From: Albula goreensis
Taxonomy: Eukaryota > Chordata > Actinopteri > Albuliformes > Albulidae
Length of the DNA: 64,000 nucleotides
Direction: 5' to 3'
Assembly (NCBI GenBank): GCA_022829145.1
Contig: CM040746.1
Coordinates: 124,001-188,000, forward strand
Part shown: in pieces, positions 8,640 to 20,055 of the stretch
Layout: each line of letters starts with the position of its first letter
Numbering within the stretch: position 1 is the first letter of the stretch
Translations under genes and position numbers: made by a program
Notes under the pieces: generated by a model
The model's input: only the letters and a program-made list of their open reading frames with translations
Databases searched by the model: none
What the model was told of the DNA's origin: nothing

Positions 8640-9925
8640 GAGGTGTACGCTGATGTGAAATCAGCGTCGAAACGCTGATTCCGTCAATCCAAAACATTCA
8701 ACAAACAAACCATTAAACAAACAACACAAACAAAATATCAAGAAATAACAAACAAAAAAAAAAACTAATTTCTCTAGAAACACTTGGATGCTGAAGTGCA
8801 GCCTGCGTGCTGTTCTGCTCACAGTGCCAGTGTAGTGTGTCTGACTGATATACTGACTGACTGTCTGACTAGATAGTAGAGATGTTTCAGCTCCAAATGA
8901 CAACCATCAAAAACACACCCATAACAGTCCCAGAGCAGGTCTTGGGTTAGAATGCTTCTAACTGCACTGGGGTGTAGTTTCATTTCTGTCCACTAGAGGA
9001 CAGCAATATACAGTATGTGGAGAAACATTTTTGGTCTTTTTCATTCAGTTATTCAATGGACTGCTTACATTTATAGCCGTTAAACTGAAACTGTTACTAT
9101 GCCAGCTGAGTGCTATGATAAGTTTTCTAACCCTGTACATACATGTGTACGACAGACTGACCTAAAGAACAGAGTATGGTGCTGATGAGCCATTCTGCTA
9201 TAGACCACTGATCTGTGATGAATTACAAACTTCACCTCTTTCCCCTTCCTGAACCACCCTCCCCCTCTGCCTCTATATTTAATAAAATCATTAAAAATGT
9301 AACTCCCTTTCTCTCCACAGGCATTGTAAAAATATTGGCTTCTTATTAATGTTTGTTACAGCACCCCACTGCTGTCTCTTGGATTTGATGCCGTTGGGCT
9401 TCTGTTGAATAAATGCACTTCCTTTAAATCACTCTGAATTAGAGGCATCTCCTAAATGACCAAATGTCATTATGACATATACTCAAAATGCTATTATTTA
9501 TTATTATTTTTAATAGTTGAACAATTGAGTTATAATTGATAGTGAAACAATGTTTTTAATCGCTCAGCATAAATGGAATCCTGCATTTGCCTTTTAAAAA
9601 TCTCATAATCACAGGCTGAGGAAAAAAGGAAACTCTTTCTGTGTTAAAGGTCCTACATAACAACTGCAGTAGCTATATGTGTATCTTGGTGCGTGCCAAA
9701 GTTAGTGTACACAGGCCTAAATGAAGGTTTATAGCTCTGATATACACAAAATAAGTAACCTGTTTTTGATTGTATAACTAATGGTTCCACTCAATATAGT
9801 TTTCAATTTCTTTTTAGTGCATTTTGACATAACTGTTGTAGTTATAGCCATTCCACAGTTACAAAAGTCCTCAGTTCCCCAGTGCCTGTTTATTTTTTTG
9901 GGTTCCACTGAATATCATCTCTGTT
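8640..9925. other. non-coding; LINE 5' flank and spacer
   Basis: 8640-8900 may be 5' untranslated sequence of the Tx1-like LINE (minus strand). The rest shows no gene. A CTCF-like motif with one mismatch lies at 8990-9003. Confidence 0.35.
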
Positions 9926-10123
9926 ACCGATGACAGTACCTTCCCATTCTGATTTCACTGTGAGGGTAGCACAGTGCCCATTTCAGTAGTATGAACTCTC
10001 AGACAACGATATAGTATTTAAGAGGAGTTTATTGATAAGGGATAGCATGCCGTACCCTGTAGTTACAGGGTACGGCATGCTATCCTCACAGTGAAATCAG
10101 AATGGGAAGGTACTGTCACCGGT
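9926..10123. repeat. nested inverted repeat with a perfect 22-bp hairpin core
   Basis: Outer arms: 40 bases at 9926-9965 (ACCGATGACAGTACCTTCCC...) are the reverse complement of 10084-10123 with one mismatch. Inner: 10040-10061 pairs perfectly with 10064-10085 across a 2-base turn, giving a 46-base hairpin (GGATAGCATGCCGTACCCTG on the left). The spacer between the left outer arm and the hairpin is not repeated on the right. It contains an AATAAA on the minus strand (10028-10033). It is not a recognised transposon. The inner arm abuts the right outer arm exactly. Confidence 0.9.
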
Positions 10124-10479
10124 TCACAGCTTGTCAGATGGAACAAGTTTGAGTGTTTATGCTGGTCTTATGAAGGTGCTGTTTAGTTCTGATGTAGGAT
10201 CGGTTACCTCATACAGGTATGCACTCACATGCATATTATTTAAAGAAAAAAAGTCCTTTTTCTCTAGTATCCTATAAAAAGTACTCCACTTGTTACCTCT
10301 CACAGAGACCGTTAACTGTAAATACTCATTTATCTGTAATCAGGTCCAATGAGTCCAAAGTCCACAGTGCTGCACATAAACCAGTGGGGTTATCTCTTTG
10401 TGGTGTGTGCAAATGTACAAACACTTTGTGTTATTGGGAGGTTTTATTGTTCAATTCCAACTTTCAACTCCAGTGTGTC
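10124..10479. other. non-coding, nothing recognised
   Basis: Unique-looking spacer leading into the TG-rich block; no exon or repeat family recognised. Confidence 0.4.
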
Positions 10480-11000
10480 GGTTTGGATGTGTGTGAGAGC
10501 ATGTGCAGTGCATGCCTGTGTATGTGTATACGTCTGTCTATGTGTGTGTGTGCATGTGCATGGATATGTGTGTGTGTGTATGTGTGTTAATGTATATGTG
10601 TGTGTGCGTGTATGCGTGTGTGTGCATGGATGTGTGTGTGTGTGTGTGTATACGTCTGTCTATGTGTGTGTGTACGTGTGCATATGTGTGTGCGTATGTG
10701 TGTGGATGGATATGTGTGTGCACATGTATGTGTGTTAATGTATATGTGTGTGCGTATGTATGCGTGTGTGTGCATAGATATGTGTGTGTATGTGTGCTAA
10801 CGTATATGTGTGTGCGTATGTATGCGTGTGTGTGCATAGATATGTGTGTGTATATGTGTGTTAATGTATATGTGTGTGTGTGTATGTGTGTGTGTGCATG
10901 TATATTTGTTTGTGTGTGTGTATGTATGTATGTGTGCATGTACATGTGAGCGTTTGTGTGTGTGGATGTGTCCATATATATATATATGTGTGAGTGTGTG
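10480..11000. repeat. degenerate (TG)n / (TATG)n satellite block
   Basis: About 500 bases of interrupted TG, TATG and TGCATG units with local higher-order repeats (a TGTGCATAGATATGTGTGTG-like unit recurs at about 10770 and 10830). Long Cys/Val- or His/Thr-rich open frames on both strands are translations of this repeat and are not genes. Confidence 0.95.
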
Positions 11001-11288
11001 TATTTTCCATTTTAAGCTCATTTGAAAGGAATAAAACAAAATGCTGATCGTGTGTATTTTAGAGATTCTCTGGATCCCCTCTCTTACTCTGTTCTGATCC
11101 TCCCACACTCTCCTGCTCAGCTCTGCGGAGTTTTCCAGGAACAGTGACACCATCATTAGTCCCAGACGTCTGATTGGTCAGTGTGCTGCATTCACATGCG
11201 CTTGGGTGTTGTAGCTTCATCTTAACCTACCATAGAGCAGGTTAGGTTTGAAATATGTGTTACCATAGAGATGTACCTGTCAGGAGAA

Positions 11289-12000
11289 AGTATGAATGCG
11301 TGAGAATATAAAGTGGCCTCACTGTCCCCCTAAAGCTCTGTGAATGTGTGAATAATAAGTGGTCACACTGCCCCGCTAAAGCACTGTGAATGTGTGAATA
11401 ATAAGTGGTCACACTGTCCCCCTAAAGCACTGTGAATGTGTGAATATTAAGTGGTCACACTGTCCCCCTAAAGCACTGTGAATGTGTGAATAATATGTGG
11501 TCACACTGTCCCCCTAAAGCACCGTGAATGTGTGAGAATAATAAGTGGTCACACTGTCCCCCTAAAGCACTGTGAATGTGTGAATAATAAGTGGTCACAC
11601 TGTCCCCCTATAGCACTGTGAATGTGTGAGAATAATAAGTGGTCACACTGTCCCCCTATAGCACTGTGAATGTGTGAGAATAATATGTGGTCACACTGTC
11701 CCCCTAAAGCACTGTGAATGTGTGAGAATAATAAGTGGTCACACTGTCCCCCTAAAGCACTGTGAATGTGTGAGAATAATAAGTGGTCACAATGTCCCCC
11801 TATAGCACTGTGAATGTGTGAGAATAATATGTGGTCACACTGTCCCCCTAAAGCACTGTGAATGTGTGAGAATAATAAGTGGTCACACTGTCCCCCTAAA
11901 GCACTGTGAATGTGTGAGAATAATAAGTGGTCACACTGTCCCCCTAAAGCACTGTGAATGTGTGAGAATAATATGTGGTCACACTGTCCCCCTAAAGCCC
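11289..12000. repeat. 46/48-bp minisatellite, about 15 copies
   Basis: Units consist of CTGTGAATGTGTGA(GA)ATAATAAG, then TGGTCACACTGTCCCCCTAA and AGCA. Early copies are 46 bp and later ones 48 bp because of a GA insertion after TGTGTGA. The 48-bp form keeps the minus strand open, giving an artificial 16-aa repeat (SALGGQCDHLLFSHIH). Copy-to-copy differences are few, so the array looks recently homogenised. Confidence 0.95.
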
Positions 12001-12349
12001 CAGCATAATGAACATGGAGCCTTGCCCAGCCCTGCCCTGCCCTGCCCTGCCCACTCCCAGGATGCAGCTGGGCCCTACCACTAACATGTAGGTGAAATTT
12101 AGCCTTGGCCATGGTATATGGAGTCAAGACAAAGTGTGCATGACTCATGACCTATTGGCTTATCTCATCCATCATAGTGCGCCAGCAGCGGGGATGAATG
12201 CAGCAGCTCTTTCTCTTCTGTAAAACAGGCTCTTGATTTAGCCCCCAGTCCCATTTACCATGTGCCCTTAGCAATGCATGTATGCCAGTACAGAGGACCA
12301 GTTCAGCAAGAAAAAACTATGTAAGTTTAATGTACCCAAAAAAGGACCT
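12001..12349. other. non-coding spacer
   Basis: Contains a short CCTGCCCTG tandem run at 12030-12052; otherwise nothing recognised. Confidence 0.35.
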
Positions 12350-12600
12350 GCTCATCAACTGGGTGCAGCCCCAACATTGACACAGTGGCCCAGGCATGTC
12401 AGCTCAGACGCCTGAAAAGAGCATCTATCTTGTTTAAATCTAACCCCCGCTGCAGCAAACTGCTCTGGCACCTCCTCTAAAGTGGCTAAATGTTATGCCT
12501 CAGTTGGCCCTGTAGCCAAAATATCATTCAAACAGACGACCACACTGGGGATCCCTTGCAGGAAGTTTTCTGTAATGTGGTGAAAAATAGCACACGTTTA
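12350..12600 (-). pseudogene. Ty3/gypsy reverse-transcriptase fragment
   Basis: Minus-strand translation gives FHHITENFLQGIPSVVVCLN-DILATG, then HLATLEEVPEQFAAAGVRFK and SELTCLGHCVN. This matches the layout of the Ty3/gypsy RT palm: F-x-x-x-M/I, the Y-x-DD-I-L catalytic turn, the HL-x-x-L-x-x-V helix, and the C-x-F-x-x-x-x-x-x-L-G-H strand. The catalytic Y-[IL]-D-D has become C-L-N-D and there are in-frame stops (a TAA after PTEA and a double TGA after APS), so it is dead. Only about 80 residues remain; no LTRs were found with it. Confidence 0.75.
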
Positions 12601-12978
12601 CATAACAAATACACTTTGCAGAGAGAACATACTAACATTGCCAAAGGCATCCAGGATTTCTAAGTGAATGAATGAATTGTTACATCTATTAGGCGAAAAA
12701 CAGTCCTCAGTGTCAAGCAGGGTTGCGTAGTAACGGATTACATGTAAATGAGATTATGTAATCAGATTACAAAAAATAAGTACCCAGATTACATTTGAAA
12801 AAATGTGCAACCTGATTATAATTACATTGATTACGTCGTATTGCAATTTTAAAATTATGAAACTCTTTTTCATGATAACCAATGCTATTAACTCATGAAA
12901 AGCGCGTCTGACATACAGGGTTTCTTAGACTAATGCTCCACTTTGTGGTGTGGGAAAAAACAACGGTGCTGAGTCAAG

Positions 12979-13162
12979 ATGGAAGGTTCCAGAAACAGCA
13001 GTCCCTCCAAAAAAGCCTTCCATTCCTGGCTATATTGCTATCACTTCAACTTCAAACATGTGAAGTCGAAGTGAGAACGTCTATGTCCAGTGCAATTTGT
13101 GCAAGCCAAAAGTAAAGCTGCTGTCAAACACCTCAACTTCAAATCTGAAGAAACACTTACCG
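12979..13162 (+). pseudogene. BED-type zinc finger exon of the hAT transposase (frameshifted)
   Basis: From ATG (MEGSRNSSPSKKAFHSWLYC) the frame runs to KHVKSK and then stops. A one-base shift continues the domain as ENVYVQCNLCKPK...NTSTSNLKKHL. This gives the W/F-x-x-F...C-x-x-C...L-x-x-H pattern of BED fingers, which bind the transposon ends. A strong donor, CGGTAAGT, follows at 13163. The single frameshift disrupts the finger before the first metal-binding cysteine. Confidence 0.65.
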
Positions 13163-13952
13163 GTAAGTTTCCTTCTCAGTTAGCCTAGCATAGGTAACAT
13201 CAATCAGCTAATGTTAGCCAGCTAACATTGCAGAAAAATGTGGGATGGGTTTAGCTTGGGTGTAGAATTTTGTTTCAACCATTTCACCTCAGTGCTCATC
13301 AGCTCATTTACATCTGCCAAAGTAGTAACGTTGATTATGGTACCAATGGCTTAGCTTAACAGTCAAAACCTGGCAAATTATGGATTTTGGATCTCGAAAA
13401 TATGGATCTTGCCATGCATGTTACCCAATACGATTGTATGGAGTCAGAGCACTCCATTTACTAGCTGTAGTCTGCTGTACTTTGTGCAATTTTCAGTCGT
13501 TTTCCTCCAGAAATAGAATATTGAAGTGGAGTTTATGATCACTCATTTACTCTGTAATTAGCTAGCTAAACTGAACATACGACAAGTTAATTTTAGAAAA
13601 TGATGACACCGGAGTTGACACAACATGCTGTGAAGATCGCCCACACCAATTTAGCAAGTGAACATATGGCAATGTTCTCTGTCAATGCAACGTTCCAGGG
13701 GGAAGAAACATGCTCAATATTGAGAGTAGAAACACAATTCTTGTACCTATGTGAATGAGTTTTTGTCAAACCCCTGCGACTAGAAATGAGTAATACTTCA
13801 CATTTCTCTTTGGATTCAAAGAAAGCTCATTTTCACTTACTTTTGCTCGTCTTATTCACCCCCTTGGGCAGCATGGTACACATTTAGGTAAATCTGGCAT
13901 TACATATTCAAATATATTCACATTCATATAATTTTTTGAAAGTTAGCTAAAT

Positions 13953-14980
13953 TTGAACACAATTTATACTATTGTTGACAGCCCTATAACATTATCAATA
14001 TTAATACCATCCGATGGTTTGACTCAGCAAGCTTTGACACAGGGGCCAACACGCAAAATGTACAACAGTGCAATGGCCAAACGCTCAGCCTTATGGAACA
14101 AGGCCCACCGATCACCATTGGCTGCTGAAGCTGTGGAAGACCCAGGGAAAATGAAACTCATTGTTCTATATGTTACTCTCTGGAACTCAGAATATAATGC
14201 AGTGCAAAAAGCTGTGTCTGTCATTGAGGCACAACTGGGGGAAGTTTGTGACCGCATGGAGATTGCCGAGATGCTTTCCCATGAGATTGCCTTCTTGAAA
14301 GAATATGCTGAGGTCTTGAAGCCACTCACCATCGCTCTTGACCTTCTGCAAGGAGAAAAGAAACGCTTCTTTGGACTGCTGATACCCACACTTCTTACTC
14401 TGAAGAAGAAGCTATGCGAGAATGAGCTGCAACACAATTCTTCTCTGATGTCATTGGCACCATCCTTGCAGCAATAGACACACACTTTGCACAGTTGTTT
14501 GACAGTCAGGATGCAAAAATTGCAACAGCAACTATGCCACAGTTCCGATTGTGGTGGCTGGCAGAAGCTGAAAGAGAGGAAATGTGTGCAATTTTTGTGT
14601 CAGAGGCAACCTGCCTGGATCCAGGTGATGATTCTGATTCTGACAACAGCAGTGTGAATTCTACATGGTCAGATGAGGGTTATGTTCAGTTATCTTCAGT
14701 TATGGACCTGGAAACTCCAATGTCAAAGGTGATGTTGCTGATGAAGTATCTAGATGGGACAAGTAAGACTCTGGGCTGCCTTAATGACTTTCCAAGAGTG
14801 AAGAGGATCTGCCTTAAATCCAACACCATATTACCCTCGAGTGCGCCTGTCGAACGGCTATTCAGCCATGGTGGCAGTATCTTTACCCCCCCAGAGGAAC
14901 CGCTTGACAGATGAACATTTTGAACAAGTGCTCCTCTTGCGTTACCACAGCAAACTCCTCCATGTGGCCTTTGATTAAAA
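13953..14980 (+). pseudogene. hAT transposase catalytic and dimerisation region (multiply frameshifted)
   Basis: Three successive frames. First about 174 aa including LKPLTIALDLLQGEKKRFFG and LLIPTLLTLKKKL. After a shift near 14410, FFSDVIGTILAAIDTHFAQLF and QFRLWWLAEAEREE with an acidic stretch, then the C-terminal hAT dimerisation motif LPSSAPVERLFSHGG. After another shift at the C7 run (14886-14892), NRLTDEHFEQVLLLRYHSKL and a TAA. In the family the conserved C-terminal block drives dimer formation and completes the RNase-H fold. Multiple frameshifts make this copy inactive. Confidence 0.75.
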
Positions 14981-15710
14981 AACATCAGCAACAAAAACTT
15001 AAACAAAAGAAACAATACAGTACACCTGTGAACATTTGTGCCAGCATGTTTTTGCAAGGATAATGATTTTATCAATTCTAAATGGCAAATATGTTCTACT
15101 GTATATCAAAGTAAGTTACTCCTCTCAGGTTGCCAGTGTAACCGGCAGAATTATCCTTTGCTTTTCTGCTTTCTTTGCCTTCAAAGCCTCCGTAGGTGTT
15201 CCTGTTTTTGGCCACACCTCCTGCATAGCTTCTAGCAGCTAACAGGTAATTAGAGGGTCATTTTAGTTTGTGTATATATACGAGCTCCATCAGCTTTGGT
15301 TTTTACTCTGGTTATTGTGGTTGCTTTTCTGTTTTGCAGCGTGTGGAAGTGCTGAAAGGTGTTCTGGCTTGGTCTGTAACGAACCGTCAGGGTGGTATGT
15401 GAGCCCATTCGCCACAGCAGGTTTCGCCAGTGAGACAACTGAGAAGGCTAAATACCGCTTGCGGTCACTGAAAGCAACACTAGAGGAACGTTTGTCATCT
15501 GCTGCTTTGCCTTGTTTTAAATTAGTATTTTACGGGTAAATATGGTCAGTGCTGTGTTTTTGTTTTGTTTATTTGGATGGGCAATCGAATGAGGTCCTGA
15601 CTGCTCCCAGTGTTTTCTTTTGGTCCCTATCGTGTGCTCGGTCTCCTTTTTAATACTAATTACGCTGGTCGTGTACCCTTTCCCATCTTTGTCTCCCTTG
15701 TCCTATAGAG

Positions 15711-15916
15711 CAGGGGTGTCAAACTCCAGTCCTGGAGGGCCGCAGTGTCTGCAGGTTTTTGTTCTTTCCTTTCGATTGGCAGCCATTTTAGGCCTTGGAA
15801 ACCAGGTGTGTGGACTCTTCAGCCAACCAGTGATTTTAATTAATCAATTAAGTGCTAAAACACACCAAAAACCAGCTACCACTGCGGCCCTCCAGGAATG
15901 CAGTTTGACACCCCTG
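15711..15916. mobile_element. 206-bp hAT-type MITE nested in the larger hAT element
   Basis: Inverted ends CAGGGGTGTCAAACT (15711) and AGTTTGACACCCCTG with one interruption (ending 15916), plus the widespread interior CTGGAGGGCCGCAGTGTCTG. Flanking octamers CTATAGAG and ATACACAG match at five of eight positions. No coding capacity. Its position inside the 3.5-kb element orders the two insertions in time. Confidence 0.75.
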
Positions 15917-16248
15917 ATACACAGTACACCTGTAATTTGTGCCAGGACTGTTTTTGTAAGGGTAATTTGGTTTGACCAACTAAATGCTGAATATGCAAAA
16001 TGCATTTGATTTACATTGAAAATGTTTTGAGGAGGTTTAAAGAGAAAAAAGAATATTTGTGGAACTCGAATTTTTGTGGTGGTGTCCGTTTTTTTCGTAT
16101 AAGGTGCAATGTTTTCAATGTTTGATTTTAAGTAATCAAAAAGTAATTGAAAAGTATTCAGATTACATAAAATTTTTTTGTAATCCAATTGCCATGCAAT
16201 TTGTATTCAGTAACTGACTACATTTCAAAGTAATCTGACCCAACCCTG

Positions 16249-16825
16249 GTGTTGACTAAAAAACTCCTCCAATGATTATGAGGAATGCATAGGGTGAGGA
16301 ATAAGCTTATGTTTATTCCTACTGTAACCTAATGTACAAGCTTTATTTACAAGCATGAGATTTAATGAACTGTTGCGTGTATTTAAAAGGTTTGTTTTGT
16401 TGGGTTTCAGTGCATTGAATTGCTCCTTTGTTTTGTGTATGCAAAGGTAAGTATATTGTATGTAATATTGAACTACTTTATTTGAACTAAAATGTTGAAT
16501 TTATACATGGCCTATGTTTATCCCTAAATATATATATATTTTTGGTCTCTTATGCTTATTAAAATGATCATATCATTTCCTTTGCAGTTTTGGGACAGCA
16601 ACCAAAATCTTCTTGACCAATCTGGTCAAGTCAATCCATGAAATTAGTTTGATTTGTTCACCTGTTAGCAACTTCAGATTCTTCATTTAAAAGGTCCTTG
16701 AATGCAATACATCACAAAACATCTTAGTAATTTGAAGTTGATGATATTAGTCGTTTCTTTATTCCACCTTAAATTCAACCAAAAGAATCATGGCCAGCTG
16801 AACCTTCAGTAAAACATAGAAACTG
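16249..16825. other. non-coding spacer
   Basis: AT-rich sequence between the hAT element and the gypsy 3' fragment; nothing recognised. Confidence 0.4.
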
Positions 16826-17040
16826 TTTCTCTCCACCAAAAACCTCCCTTTAAAGACCAGCTCCAAGTTTACTCCCCATTATGTGGGTCCCTTTAAGATC
16901 CTGCGACCCATCAATCCTGTGGCTTACCTGTTGGTGCTACCCCATTCCATACGGGTGAGTCCAGTATTTCATGTTTCATTGCTAAAAAGAGTAGTAACCT
17001 CTCCTCTGTGTCCTCCTGTCCCTCAGCCTTCCCCATCTCG
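16826..17040 (+). pseudogene. Ty3/gypsy integrase C-terminal fragment
   Basis: The frame [20 protein letters not shown], then [18 protein letters not shown] and [13 protein letters not shown] matches the conserved end of gypsy pol: LST-x-x-LPL, the Y/F-[IV]GPF strand, INPVAY-x-L-x-LP and FHVS-LLK. This tail contacts DNA or chromatin during integration in intact elements. No upstream pol is present. A proline-rich stretch follows, as usual at the pol end. It reads on the + strand, opposite to the RT scrap at 12.4 kb, so they are separate insertions. Confidence 0.75.
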
Positions 17041-17240
17041 CTTAATTGCTGTAAAAAGTATTTTTAGGACTGTATTTTTGCCTACGCGTCTCTACTTGAG
17101 GTGTTCCTTGTGTTTGTTCATTTGTTGGACTTTTTTTTGTTGCCTGCTCTGCCTGTCTGGTGCCTGCGTGGACTCTAATAAAGCCCTTGGGTTTTCCTTG
17201 AACTTTATTTCTGCGTTGTGCTCATTACTAAATCCTGAAA
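17041..17240 (+). mobile_element. probable gypsy 3' LTR remnant
   Basis: Follows the integrase tail directly and contains AATAAAGCCC (17177) with a GT-rich tract downstream (GCGTTGTGCTC), as expected for an LTR polyadenylation region. Borders (TG...CA) were not resolved. Confidence 0.4.
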
Positions 17241-19457
17241 TCCTGCTCCGCGAAGTTCAGTGGGTAAGTTCTTCCATAGGAGAGGGGCTCGATATGAAAA
17301 AGCCCGGCTGCCTATGGTATTATCACCCACTCATGCATTTGTGTATCTCACAGTGTACTGAGTATACCAGAGTGCAACGTGTGTATCAGAATGCACCATA
17401 GTATCTGTTTTGAGATACACGGCCACTGCACTCATACAGTATGTTACCAAAATTGATATCTCAAAACTCAACTGTATCACACGACTATATGGATTAACTT
17501 CCTGCATTGTGTGGGTGTGTGACTCTTCCCTTTTCTGCCTCTCTGAATTTCACATCCTCTTTCCCTGTTTCCCCCACAACCCCCCTCTCTTTATCTTAAA
17601 GATGTAACACATGCTACTGTGCGTACATAAATATAAAAACTACAGTACAACCTCAAACATAAGAGCATCTGAGATACAGACTAACTGATAAAAGCAAACT
17701 CTGCAAGTGTGTGTGTGTGTGTGTATGGCCGTTTACAGCCCCAAAATGTGCGCTGTTTCTTTAAGGACCAGGATATGTCTGTACAAAATTACAACTCCGC
17801 CTACAATACTCACAGCCACGCAAAACCTTTAGTAATTACTCCATTTCCTGTACATGTCCATCAGTTACAGTCTAAAAGAAGCTTCATTCCAGAAACATTT
17901 TTTATTCTTCAGAAAAAGGGCACAATTTGAAAAATAAATGGAAAATCTGAAGATCCTTTAGAAAACCCTTCAAGGTACAGTGATTGTATAATTTCTGTTG
18001 CAGTCCAGTATTTCCACTCTATGCAGTTTAATGTAAATTTAAATTACATTATTTTAAATTGTGTGTCAAAGGATACACAGTTGGAGACAGCTGACATGAT
18101 TGGGTAACAATGATTATTATGTTAAAAAGGCACATAGAATACGTGAGAGCACATATTTTGTAATGATGAATTAAAAATATGGCCGTTAATAAGTGACTTA
18201 TTACAATTCAGGAGAATGAACCTTCAGACAACATGAATGCGTTTGGAAGGAGTTTATTATGATGTAGTGAGTTGTATATTGGTACGGACATTGATCTCGG
18301 GCTTTGAGTCCAGGGGAGAAGTGTCATGCCACACTATTTTTTAAGATGAAGTGAACCCCCCCTTTCTACTGCTAAAATAGGGGAAAAAACAGAGGAAAGG
18401 GAAGTGCACTTGAGGGTGGAGATGGGGAGGGGGAGGGATACAGTAAACAGAGAGCGTGATGGTAGAGAAGGTACGTGGGAAATTAATACCTGCATAGACA
18501 ACCGGATTGGACGGATACTGGTGTTTGAGTGAAGAGTTGTCCGAAGGTTGCCTCTCCCGAAATTGTTATTAACAAACTCCAAAATAATTATATATTTATC
18601 AGTCTGTTTAACAAATATTACTTGTTGTTTATGGAATGTTCTTGAATAACCACAGTTATATTTTCAGGAAACACAGCACATAGGGTATATATTTTCTATC
18701 ATGTTCAGTGTAGTTTTCCTCATACTTTTAAGCATTTACACATTTGCATTAATATGTTTACATTTTTTAAAAAATCCAGCTTCTTTGCCCAAATCATGAA
18801 AGGTTTTTTGAAGGTGAAAATGTCAGCTCGGTGCATTTAATAATACTATGCATTAGACAGTCAGAGATATCACCTTTCAATCTATTATGCACTCTTTTCA
18901 TGCAAGACATTTGGAACCACTGACAGGTAGAGCTGCTGCCATCCTCTGTTTGAAATGTGAGATTTCAGTCACAGCTAATAGCTTTACCAGCATTTCCACC
19001 CCTCTCATTTCTTTTTGCTTCTCTTTTCCACATATACTTACTCCACCGCTGCAGTCTTAAGTTTCCCCATTTGACTGTCACTACAGAAATGTGATGGTAT
19101 GTGTTAGTACTTACCATCCTAACACAGCCCTGAGATGGGCACAAAGTACAAAGAAAAAAATAACTAAATACCCTGTCTCTACTAACCAATTAGAGCTGAA
19201 ACCAGCTAACCAGGCGCAGAATAATACCAGCAAAAATTGTTCCAAATGAATGTAAGTTTTGCATTGCATGACTTGAGTGCCTTGGAGGTACTGAACTGTA
19301 GTGATCTGTAATGTTTAACTGTTATAAACATTTTCTGTAATTACTAAATATTTAGTAAGAAATGTATTAATAATAAATATAAACAATACATGTTAGGCAT
19401 TAAGTAACAAAAATGATTTGAGTGTTGTGTTCAGTTTATCTTACTGTCTGCTCTTAG
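17241..19457. other. non-coding; LTR-like piece at about 18.20-18.36 kb
   Basis: No gene seen. At 18201-18360, read on the minus strand, AATAAACTCC is followed by a stretch containing TGTCTGAAGGTTCAT. A similar arrangement (AATAAACTCC...TGTCTGAGAGTTCAT) lies at 9985-10033. Both look like the R-U5 end of related LTRs in minus orientation. The remainder up to 19457 is intergenic or 5' untranslated; an acceptor CTGCTCTTAG ends at 19457. Confidence 0.35.
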
Positions 19458-19466
19458 GGGTTTGTG

Positions 19467-19725
19467 ATGGCTGGCCTGATCTTGGAGATTCTAGAGGAGC
19501 TGTGGAAAGAAGACTTTGAAAAGTTCACATTTTATTTGAGTGAAAATGTGGTGGAAGGATGTAGTCCCATTTCATGGGAACAGCTGGAGGATAAAGGTGT
19601 GGCAGGTGTTGTCTCTTTGATGAGGAAGTACAATGGAAACAAAATAGTGAAACTCACTTTGGAAATCTTAAAGAAAATACGGCGACATGATCTTGTTCAG
19701 AGGCTGGAAAATGATCTGGAAACGA
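19467..19725 (+). CDS. NLR exon 1: pyrin domain (PYD)
   Basis: This exon starts at ATG 19467, which directly follows an in-frame GTG, and encodes 86 residues plus one base before the GTAAG donor. The sequence has the PYD signature: ILEELWKEDFEKFTFYL in helices 1-2, P-x-x-x-x-E-x-L-x-D-K in the loop, V-x-L-M-x-x-Y-x-G-x-x-x-x-x-L-T-L-E-I-L-K-K-I in helices 4-5, and RHDLVQRLENDL in helix 6. Length (about 86 aa) is normal for a complete death-fold PYD. PYDs bind ASC or other PYDs to seed inflammasome filaments. An acceptor (CTCTTAG) just upstream at 19457 implies an additional 5' untranslated exon that I did not locate. Confidence 0.85.
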
Positions 19726-20055
19726 GTAAGATAAACTTCTCTGAGTTTTTACACTGAGAATGACAATTATGCAATTATGCCAATTAAAATATTTTGCTGA
19801 GTGAAGTATTACATTTTCTTCATTAAATATAAAGCTTGTTAGGACATGTTAGCATGTATCACAATGTGTGAAAGCATCACCGATGTGAATCATCTGTAAG
19901 TTTGAAAAAAACATGAGATCTTTTTTTAGGCCATATCGCCCAGTCATAAAATATTAAATTCAAATGTATCAGTTATTTGCACTTATTATAATACTGTCTA
20001 ATGGGTTAAATTAAAATTATTGCTGATTATGTGATCCTGGTTTTATTTCTCACAG

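Larger units (their letters stand above)
12718..16248 (+). mobile_element. hAT-superfamily DNA transposon, 3.5 kb, decayed
   Basis: Short terminal inverted repeats CAGGGTTG (12718) and CAACCCTG (ending 16248) are each followed inward by the GGATTAC / GTAATC-rich subterminal sequence typical of this fish hAT group. The flanking octamers GTGTCAAG and GTGTTGAC agree at five of eight positions, consistent with an aged 8-bp target duplication. The interior encodes a BED zinc finger exon, then transposase ending in a hAT dimerisation domain. All coding parts carry frameshifts. A second, non-autonomous hAT element has inserted at 15711-15916. Confidence 0.75.

Noticed and set aside
10349-11156. Cys/Val-rich and His/Thr-rich proteins on both strands
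   Set aside because: Low-complexity translation of the TG/TATG repeat.
11549-12148. 199-aa minus-strand protein with 16-aa repeats
   Set aside because: Translation of the 48-bp minisatellite; neighbouring 46-bp units break the frame and there is no start or splice context.
19464-19466. GTG as start codon of the pyrin exon
   Set aside because: The in-frame ATG follows directly at 19467, and vertebrate initiation at GTG would be unusual.
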